Assembly (NCBI GenBank): GCA_036867785.1
Contig: CP145412.1
Coordinates: 930,001 to 994,000 of the forward strand
Length of the DNA stretch: 64,000 nucleotides
Direction: 5' to 3'
DNA from: Plasmodiophora brassicae
Lineage: Eukaryota > Endomyxa: Phytomyxea > Phytomyxea > Plasmodiophorida
Every line of letters begins with the position of its first letter. Positions within the stretch are counted from its first letter, which is position 1. Both the position numbers and the translations under genes were made by a program. Below are positions 1-8,042 of this stretch, in pieces. The notes beneath the pieces are model-generated. The model made no database searches, had not been told where the DNA came from, and worked only from the letters and a program-made list of their open reading frames with translations.

Positions 1-666
1 TGGACGACATCGACATTGTCGAAGATGACGTCGTCGCCGGCGAGGGTGTCGATCCGGCGATGGCGGCCGAGGAGGCGGGGACGGAGCCGCTCCCGGCCAA
101 GGTCAGGAAGCCGAGGCTGACGTTTGGGTCGCAGATGCTGCTGGACCCGGACCGGGGCCTGCCGTTCCTGTTGCGGGAAGGCCGCCAGGTCCGGTTCCAT
201 GGCAAGGGGCATGAAGCGCGGGACCTGACGCGCCTGATGCGACTCTACCGGGATTGGGCCAAACAGGTAATGGCTGCCCTCTGGCGTATCGGGTGACGAG
301 ATTCACATGCATCATGCGCTACAGCTGTTCCCGAAGTTGTCGTTCGAGGCCCTGATTGACAGGATTGCCAAGCTCGGCAGCTCTCACGATGTGAATGCGT
401 TCATCGCCGAAGAACGCGAACGCCAGTTAATGTCCCGTGTTGAGTACCACCGCGGCCTACGAGGCGACGATAACGGTGCCGGACGTGACGACTACATTGT
501 CGACTCCGAGCGCGTCGCCTCCAAGCGGAATCGGCGCCGTGACGACCTTGCTGATGATGGCGGCGACGAACGTAATGCATGCGCAGAGGGCGACGATATC
601 AGAGATGAATTCGACCCAGATGATGAGGGCGAGCTCATGGCATTGCTTGACGAACAGCAGCAATAG
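1..666 (+). CDS. TIPIN: TIPIN/Csm3/Swi3 replication fork protection subunit, 5' truncated
   Basis: Exons at <3-266 and 325-666 are joined by a 58-bp intron (267-324, GTAATG..TACAG, phase 0). The frame is open from the first base of the window, so the N-terminus is missing. The Swi3 domain is clear: LTFGSQMLLDPDRGLPFL, then FHGKGHEARDLTRL, then WAKQ joined across the intron to LFPKLSFEALIDRIAKLGS, matching the human TIPIN core (FKGKGHEAEDL, LFPKLQFEDFIDRV). In the family it binds Timeless/Tof1, stabilises stalled replication forks and supports the S-phase checkpoint in the nucleus. The C-terminal 70 residues are acidic and low-complexity. The splice join restores the domain exactly, so the call is firm. 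Confidence 0.9.
267..324 (+). other. 58-bp spliceosomal intron in TIPIN
   Basis: GTAATG donor and CTACAG acceptor. Removing it joins two halves of the Swi3 domain in phase 0. It represents the intron class used across the window (tiny, GT..AG). Confidence 0.85.
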
Positions 667-873
667 ACGCATGGTCGAGTGTGCACACGAATTCTGCCAA
701 TGCCTGTATGGTAACAAGTCCTCCGAAAGTATATATCTTATGTGTTGCTACTTCCAAGCTCTCTAATAGGAGTCGTAGCTTGTTGGATCCGAAAGGTAAA
801 CGTAACCGCCATTGTAGCGAACGAACGACCCTGTGATGGAAAGTCGGACACATAGAGTAGGGTAGGCAGCAGG

Positions 874-2681
874 CTACGACAGGCTTTTAATGATGCCTGA
901 CACGACAATTTTCTGAAACATGGCACTGCTCTTTTCCGCATCCTCTTTGGACTGTCGCGTATTCTCATCAGGGGTTGTCGTGTCTTCATCACCAATCTCG
1001 TCATGGAACTTCTGCAACTCGCCACGTATCTCATCGAGCCCAATGTTAAACTGGTTCAGTAGCTTGTGAGCGTGTGTCGTTATGGCTGGCTCGCCAGCAG
1101 TCATGGCGAAACCGAGGACGAAGTCAACCATTTGCAGAGCAAACTCGGCTGTATCACATTACCGTTATCAGCGCATTCGTACCAGAAACAGACGGAGAGC
1201 CGCTAACCGTGATCACCATCCGAACTCTCTGCCGCCTCGCGAAACTGAAGATGTAGCTCGATGAGCCGGTCCACCTTCTCGCAATCTTTCTCCTGAAACA
1301 TTGGGATTAGACCGGAGCGAAATGACAGAAATCCATCGTCAGTACCGTAAACTTCGATAGAAGACGCTGATAGTGAAGATCGCTTGTTGACAGGAACAGA
1401 TGGCCGATTATGGATACGATACACTCTGATGCCGGTATTATTGAAAGGCCATGCAGTCGTAGCGCTTCGCTAACCTTCTTCCTCTTCAGCCGACACCTTG
1501 TACTTGCGATGACGTTTCGATCGCCCACTCATGAACGCAGCGAACACCGCTTTCAGACCGCCAATATCAACCAGTTGACGACAGTTGGGAGGAGATCCTA
1601 GTGACCGATCAGCAACAGATTAGCAATGCGGCTAACTATCCATACGTTCAGTAGCTTGGGCCAGGATACTAAGAGCACCATGACGTAGAAGGAGCTTCTT
1701 CGATCTAGTCACAAGCCCCGTGAATTTATGAGTTACAGTACGGGAAGCACGCCGGATGGTATACCTGATGGCATCAATGCAGAAGTGGAGGCCGCCAGCA
1801 TCGGCGAACGGTTCACGGAGGGATGCTTCCAGCAACATTGACTGAACAGAAGATATAACATTCTCAACAAGCCCTCTCTCGTCTTCATCGGGTGCATCTT
1901 CTTTGATGTACGGCGCCAGAATCGCCAACAACCGCCCCATCTGAGGGGCCATTGCGACTCGGACGGGGGTTTCACCACAAGTCAACAGGACAGCAACCAA
2001 GTCGGCGGCTGCAAATCGGTTCGCATCAGCATTTCCTCCCTGTCGCGCCTTACTGACACGGTTCAGAGCGAGGTCGACAATTCGGGTCCCTTCGACAAGT
2101 TTAGCGGCAGTGCTGTAATCGGCTTCGACCATCGACTCAAACATGGAATACAGGAGGCCGACGGCTTCCCGGTCGTCCTCCTGGGACTCGTCGAACCTTT
2201 CGATCGTGTCCACCAATGCCGGCAGCCCGCCCGACTTGACGATGCCCTCGATAACAACGCGAAGATGGCCCTCTTCCTCGGCGGTTTCAACGTCGAACAG
2301 ATCGTGGAACAGCTTAACGATCCCGATAACAATGTCGACGTTCTCGTGCATCAGCAGGGACAGGCAGGAATCCAACGACGATAACCGTACGAATTCTGTG
2401 TACGACGACGGGTCATTGGACAAAGCGGCACCAAGTGCCTCGATCTCGGCGTCGAGACGTATCTCAGAATCCATGAACCGCTGGGGTTCATTCGCAAACC
2501 TCAACCGCATCTCCTGGTTCCTCGTGATCGCTTTCTCCAGGCGCAGGATCACGTGCCGAATGCCTTTCTCGGACTCACGCCCATCATCAGCACCGTCATC
2601 AGTGAGCAGATCCTGGATTTCAGCACTGCCCGACGCGCGATCTAACGCCTCGGACAGCTTCCTCTTCGTCCCCGTCTGCAT
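874..2681 (-). CDS. CTNNBL1: Beta-catenin-like protein 1 (CTNNBL1), spliceosome-associated armadillo protein
   Basis: Five exons on the minus strand: 2681-1646, 1597-1475, 1425-1346, 1292-1208 and 1148-874. The four introns are 48-59 bp. ATG 2681 opens MQTGTKRKLSE, matching the GTKR start of the family; the upstream in-frame codon at 2702 is TTG. Landmarks along the protein are the acidic N-terminal segment, RFMDSEIRLDAEI, NCRQLVDIGGLKAVFAAFM, EEEECIVSIIGHL, RLLSKFTEKDCEKVDRLIEL and the C-terminal KLLNQFNIGLDEI. All align in order with human CTNNBL1. The family is an ARM-fold component of the Prp19/CDC5L spliceosome complex. It is shorter than the human protein, mainly at the N-terminus. Confidence 0.9.
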
Positions 2682-3808
2682 CACGACTGGGCCGAGCTGC
2701 AACCCAATGCCACGGAGTGCGCTTCACTGACCTACGTAGCCTCTTTTACGGTAGCAATCGGGCGGTGTACCCGATCATAGGTCGACTAAGGCGGTCCACT
2801 AGCGACATTTGGTCATCGGTCGCGGGCGTATCATGGAGTAGCAGCAGCAGCCAAGGTGATGTCGCGCTATACGGACAGTTTTCGCTGGCACAACAGCTCG
2901 TTCTTGCCGGCAGTTTCGATCTACAACCAGAGCGCGCTGCCGGGCGCCCGGTCGAGCACGCGCTTATCGCTAGATAGGCGAGCACGGAGGCGATCGAGGC
3001 CGGGCCCAGGGAGCCATGCTCTGCCAAGTGTTCAGACAGAAGGGCGTACTCGCTTGAGCGAGGAAGCGCTGGCCGGGTCGGAGCCATTCACGACGCCAAC
3101 CATCCAGCACAACAACCGGGTCCAGTCAGCAGCCTTAGGGCGGCCCCATTCGCCAGTCCGTTCATTGCTGTATTCGTTAGATGGTAGCATGCTCTGACAC
3201 ATTACCGTAGGATGTTGAGTCCAGCATGTACGCTGTTTCTCAGCGAGGGCCAGGTTCTGCTGGTCACCACCCGCACCGAAGCGTAATGGAACTTCCACTG
3301 TCGGCATCCCTCGCGTCGCTGAACACCGTTGGGGATACCTTGAATCACGCTCGGAATGAGAAAGTTCGTGTTTGGGAGCGCCTATCTGTCCCCCGTCACG
3401 TCAACCGCCGTTCGCCATCAACTGTCCCAGGTTTGGCACCGGGGCAGAAGGATGACGAGAAGTCTGTGGCGCTCCTGCGGAAGCAACCGTCATGCCCAGT
3501 GCCACCGTCCCGCCTGCACTACTTATACGGGTTGCCGATCAGACGGCCAGCAATGAGGACGTACGCCCCGTTTCTGAAGCACGCGGAGCAACCTGCAAGT
3601 AGAGCCGTCGTCGAGCCTGAACCAAGTGGCATCCATATCAAGATTCCCAGAGCGACACGTTTGCCATCCTGCATTTAATCATATAGGCGAGACTGGCTTT
3701 GTCGGGCAGTGCAACCAGTGTAGAGCACTCGTAATTGTGTACTGCAAATAAGGCTAACGACTGCGGAATATTTTATGGAACGTGCCGTATGCAATGACCT
3801 AATGGCAA
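2682..3808. other. Unresolved 1.1-kb interval, probably an intron-containing minus-strand gene
   Basis: No family was recognised. On the minus strand an ATG at 3675 opens a hydrophobic stretch (GILIWMPLGSG). A later segment reads TWPSLRNSVHAGLNILR (about 3295-3200), followed after a possible intron by NGLANGAALRLLTGPG (about 3180-3120). These are protein-like, but I could not build a consistent splice model. Plus-strand frames of 86-150 codons also exist here (2717-2977, 2856-3197, 3226-3678) but show no domain. A small membrane-protein gene with several tiny introns is the best guess. Confidence 0.25.
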
Positions 3809-4154
3809 TCATTTCTTCGCCGCCTCGCGCTTCAGACGCTCCGTCAGCGATTCGATATCCTGGGCGACGCCCTCCTTCACCCGCGACAGCACCTTCGCTG
3901 CTTCCTCCGTGCTGCTTGGCAGGTTCGCCTCCTTCAACTTCTGCTGGGCGGTACGCGCCAACTTCTCTGCCGCGACCCTCGACTCCTCGACGGCCACGTG
4001 CGTGCGCAGCGCGATCCGCTGGAACGTCTGCGAATTCGCTGCCAACGTCCACCCATCAGCAACGTGCGACCGTACAGACGCCACGCGGCCTACCGAGATT
4101 ATTGACGATCAGCTCCTGTGCGACATAGTTGGCAATACGGCTGAAGAAGCTCAT
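3809..4154 (-). CDS. Small conserved hypothetical protein, 96 aa
   Basis: Two exons, 4154-4094 and 4038-3809, joined across a 55-bp intron (4039-4093, GTAGGC..GGCAG). The product starts MSFFSRIANYVAQELIVNNLANSQTF at the residue level (quoted in part: MSFFSRIANYVAQELIV), then reads QTFQRIALRTHVAVEE and a lysine/glutamate-rich amphipathic tail ending EAAKK. I recall small plant and protist proteins with a similar start (a repeated pattern of 'LANSxxFQRFAVRT'), of unknown function. There is no signal peptide or membrane helix. The splice join restores a continuous helix-rich sequence, so the gene model is good while the function is unknown. Confidence 0.7.
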
Positions 4155-4533
4155 CGGGGGACACGCGGCGCTCGTCGCGAAGTGACGGTCGGTGTCGCAC
4201 GCGCACGGAGATTTTCAGGAAGCTGCAAGCCCGGCCGACGCGGCGCAACCTGCTCGATCCGGTGGCAGCCCTCTGCCAGCATTCCCGGCCCGATGGTGCA
4301 GTACGCCCCAAAGCCAATATAGTGCTAGTGCAGCCGTGTTGAAATCGATCCGCGAAGCCACGTGAGAAGGAGGAATCGTGGGGAACGTCATGCGCTGCAA
4401 GCAGCGGTGTACCTAAACGTCGTCAGCGGCCAATAGCAGCAAAAAAATCGCGGCGATGATTTGGGGCGGACAGAAACGTCGAGCGGATCGTTTTTCAGTG
4501 GGGCCTTGACCGCTGGAGGTGATTGCGGCGAAG
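4155..4533. other. Interval between divergent genes (small protein and PSMC5)
   Basis: About 380 bp separate the start codons of two divergently transcribed genes, so both promoters should lie here. A minus-strand frame starting at 4391 could encode a short hydrophobic peptide (ALALYWLWG), but no splice partner was found. Nothing else is supported. Confidence 0.4.
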
Positions 4534-5774
4534 ATGGGGCGCGATGGTATGCGTTCGTATTTCCAGACGAAGATCGACGAGCTCGAGCTCGCCGTCCAGA
4601 CGAAGAGTCAGAACCTTCTGAGGCTCGAGGCGCAACGAAACGACCTGAATGCGCGCGGTCGGTGCCCGCGCCTGTCTTGCGTCGGAACTCGCGTGCCAAT
4701 GACGTCGTCGTGGTTCTAGTCCGTCGTCTGCGGGACGAGCTTCAGTTGCTGCACGAACCCGCATCGTACGTTGGCGAGGTCGTCAAGGTCATGGGCAAGA
4801 ACAAAATCCTGGTCAAGGTGCATCCCGAAGGGAAATATGTGGTCGACCTGGACAAATCGCTGCAGACGTCCGACATCAAGGAGAACGCGCGTGTTGCCTT
4901 ACGAAATGACAGCTACACGTTGCACAAGGTGCTGCCGACGAAAGTCGACCCGCTCGTCAGCTTGATGAGGGTCGAAAAGGTGCCTGACGCGACGTACGAT
5001 ATGGTCGGCGGGCTTGACAAGCAGATCAAGGAGATCAAGGAAGTTATTGAGCTGCCCATCAAGCACCCTGAACTGTTCGAGAGTCTCGGTATCGCTCAGC
5101 CGAAGGGTGTCCTGCTCTACGGCCCGCCGGGTACGGGGAAGACGTTGCTGGCTCGTGCCGTTGCTCATCACACGGACTGCTGCTTCATTCGTGTGTCCGG
5201 TTCCGAACTCGTACAAAAGTACATCGGCGAGGGTTCGCGGATGGTTCGGGAGCTGTTCGTCATGGCGAGGCAACACTCGCCGTCCATCATCTTCATGGAT
5301 GAGATCGATTCGATCGGCGGGACGCGTATGGATTCCGGGAAAGGCGGCGATTCCGAAGTGCAGCGGACGATGCTTGAGCTTCTGAACCAGCTTGACGGGT
5401 TCGAACCGACGCAGAACATCAAGGTGCTGATGGCAACGAACCGAATCGACATCCTGGACCCGGCCCTGCTTCGCCCTGGTCGTATCGACCGCAAGATCGA
5501 ATTCCCTAACCCAGGTGAGGAGGCCCGTCTGCATATCCTGAAGATACACTCGCGCAAGATGAACCTTGTGCGTGGCATCGACCTGTCCAAGGTCGCAGCG
5601 GCCATGACGGGTGCCTCTGGGGCCGAATCCAAAGCCGTCTGCACTGAAGCAGGCATGTTCGCTTTGCGAGAGCGGCGCATCCACGTGACCCAGGAGGACT
5701 TCGAAATGGCCGTCGCCAAGATCATGAAGAAGGACATTGACAAAGAGACGTCGTTGCAAATGCTCTGGAAGTAG
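4534..5774 (+). CDS. PSMC5: 26S proteasome regulatory ATPase Rpt6 / PSMC5
   Basis: Exons 4534-4657 and 4720-5774 (62-bp intron) give 392 aa, close to the usual length near 400. ATG 4534 starts [14 protein letters not shown]; an in-frame GTG lies at 4519. In order: N-terminal coiled coil ([15 protein letters not shown]), OB domain ([14 protein letters not shown]), AAA+ Walker A GPPGTGKT, Walker [10 protein letters not shown], the second region of homology [19 protein letters not shown], and the C-terminal LWK. Near-identity to human PSMC5 makes the call certain. In the family it is one of six base ATPases that unfold substrates and open the 20S gate. The 5' splice site used here is the weaker GTCGGT. 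Confidence 0.97.
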
Positions 5775-6112
5775 ATGCATACAACCTACACACATGTCCT
5801 CACAGAACGTGTTCATGGTTTATACCAGGATAACAGGGCTGGATACGGCGTTCGTCACGCGGGGAACTGTTTCAACCCGACGTCGAACACGTTCGCACGG
5901 GCTCAGGAAGCATCCCGCCTATCGCGCCAGGTGCGCTGTTTACGAAATTCCAAAAACGAACTTGCGAGCCGGCTCGGGGCGTCGTCGAGTTGCATTTTCG
6001 ACCCGCAGCGGTGGACCGGTGGGTGATGAACTGATGCGGCAGCACAAGTCCGTGCGGACGGGTCGACCCGCTTGTGGACGCCTGGGATTCACCAATCGAG
6101 TAGGTACCTACG
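5775..6112. other. Intergenic interval
   Basis: About 340 bp between PSMC5 and the ankyrin gene. No conserved motif, RNA or coding segment was seen. It should hold the PSMC5 3' end and the promoter of the next gene. Confidence 0.4.
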
Positions 6113-7335
6113 ATGAGGGCGTGGCGCACGATAACATACCCGCCGGTCCTGTGTGCTCTAGCCGTGATCCTGCAGGTCAGTGCCGCCAACGATAGCGTCG
6201 ACGCCCAGGCACTCGATCCCGCTGCTGCCACACTTAGTCGGCAGCATCCCTTGCCGGTGCTCCCTCTAGAGATCCAGAATGAAATATTCCACATGCTGTT
6301 CTCGAATATGAAGATCCTGGAAATGCTGACATTCCTCAGGGACGCGTCTGGCTGGTCGAGACAGCTGTACTACCCTGCAGTTGTGACCTTTCTGGAGAAG
6401 TTCGACTCAGGGACGTTCGATGAGTTCGCAAACAGCACCGACATTCTTCTCGACCGTCAACGCGTCGAAATTGCAACCCTGGCCCAGGCCTGCCGTAAAT
6501 CCGTTCCAACGCCTGCGATGGTGCAGAATGACGAAATAGCACTTCGACGTGCAGTGGAGACGTGCCAGGTGGTGCCATCACCTGCATCCAATTTGGTGAC
6601 TCTCTTTGACATGTTTGCTCTAGCTCGACATAATTCCATTCTACATTTCGCAAGTGAATTGCCCGGACGCTCTTAAACTGACTGCACTGCATCACCTGTT
6701 GTGCGTTCATCTATTCGTCAACATCGACAATTGGTTCGCGATTGGTGCTGACTGGCCAATGTTGCAGGGAGGCGAAATGTGACGAGCGACGCCGGCTGTT
6801 TGTCCTGCGCCTGTTGCTTGACCATGGCGCAGATCAGAGACATCCGGATGGGCATGGCGATATTGTGTTACACAAGGCGGTGCGGCAAGAAATGCTGACG
6901 GTTGTAGAGAAACTGCTCTCCAGAGACCCGCTTGTCGTGAACGAGCGCGGGATCGGCGGCAACACCCCACTACACATCGCGTATCAGATGCTTAGGTCTC
7001 GCAATGGCCGCAGCCCTGCAATGATCGAGCTGCTGTCGAGTTACAACGCGTCGCTGGACATTGTGAACGATGAAGGAAAGACGCCGCAGAGCATGCAGAA
7101 CCCGCACGTCTGGCTCACCGACTATGTTCTCAACCTGTTTGAACGATTGAACAGCAACCTGTGCGCGTTACCCCGGTCCGTTCAAGCGAACGTCGACACT
7201 TGCAAGTCCATCATCATCAAGTACGGCCCATCACCTTCCAGCCTGAAATTCCTGCTCATGTCCTTCACCGTTGCTGTTCGGCTTTTGATGGACCACCTTA
7301 ATTATTGCCTCCTCCATACCTCGGTTCTCACTTAA
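6113..7335 (+). CDS. Predicted secreted or membrane ankyrin-repeat protein
   Basis: Exons 6113-6568, 6624-6700 and 6768-7335 (introns 55 and 67 bp) give about 366 aa. The N-terminus MRAWRTITYPPVLCALAVIL looks like a signal peptide cut near VSAA. The first half has no recognised domain. The second half carries ankyrin-type units: LTALHHLL, LRLLLDHGADQRHPDGHGDI, LHKAVRQEML and GNTPLHIAYQMLRS. Near the C-terminus is a hydrophobic stretch (LKFLLMSFTVAVRLLMD) that could be a membrane helix. Joining the exons brings all ankyrin units into one frame. Ankyrin repeats behind a signal peptide are unusual; either the repeats are luminal, or the first helix is a signal anchor. The start and last exon are less certain. 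Confidence 0.7.
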
Positions 7336-7507
7336 ACTCCAACTGTTTACAACCGGCTGGCGAGGGTCCGATATAGCTATAAAGCTGCCCAGACGCGTGT
7401 GCTGATTGCCTTCAGACGTTGTACTCCTCCATGTTGTACGGTAGCGGTTCGCGTGGCGCTCTCAAATAATTAGAGGTTCATGGGCGACGCAGCTGCCGGC
7501 GACCCTG
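7336..7507. other. Short intergenic gap
   Basis: Nothing recognisable between the stop of the ankyrin gene and the stop of the convergent minus-strand gene. Confidence 0.4.
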
Positions 7508-7890
7508 TCACTTGGTTCGGCCATGACCAAACAGCTCCTTCTTAAGCCGCTCCAGGTCAGCGACGACGTGGCCTTGCAGTTGTGAGACCTCGGAGCTGCC
7601 AGTTGGCACGTTCGCCTCCAAATGCTGAAGCTGGACGCTCATGCGTTGCAGCAGTGCAATCAGGCCGTGATCTGGATGGTACAGGTGCTCCTTGTCGACC
7701 AGGGTAGTCCCCAGAGTCTCTAAGTTCACCCCTATTGCCCGCTCGGCGCTCGTTCAAAAGAACGCCCGCGTTGGTGCCGACTCTCGCTGATAGAGTGAGG
7801 GTCCACAGCGTGCCAATCATTGCAACAGGGCGCAAGTCCTTGACATTATAGACGTCGCTCATCAGCTCGTTGTACTTGCCCGGTCGCTGT
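7508..7890 (-). CDS. Unidentified small minus-strand gene, splicing unresolved
   Basis: The last exon (about 7733-7508) reads as a helix-rich C-terminus: LETLGTTLVDKEHLYHP, HGLIALLQRMSVQLQHLE, VSQLQGHVVADLERLKKE and stop at 7508. Upstream at about 7885-7845 another protein-like segment reads GKYNELMSDVYN, preceded by a good CCACAG acceptor. No unique join between them was found. The heptad-like pattern suggests a small coiled-coil subunit of some complex. No family recognised. Confidence 0.35.
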
Positions 7891-8042
7891 GGTAGCGGAC
7901 AGGTACCTACTATTGCAACGCTACCTATTTGGCAGGGTCCTCAGATGCCCAGTCCAATCTGATCAGAACCGGAAAATGTATTACAAACGTTTCAAGACTG
8001 TGGTTCAAACAGGTCGCTCACAGATACCGTGGTGCCTAATCG

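Noticed and set aside
4899-5816. Open frame of about 300 codons antisense to PSMC5
   Set aside because: It mirrors the highly biased codons of PSMC5 (arginine/leucine/aspartate-rich mirror text) and has no domain. Treated as an antisense artefact.
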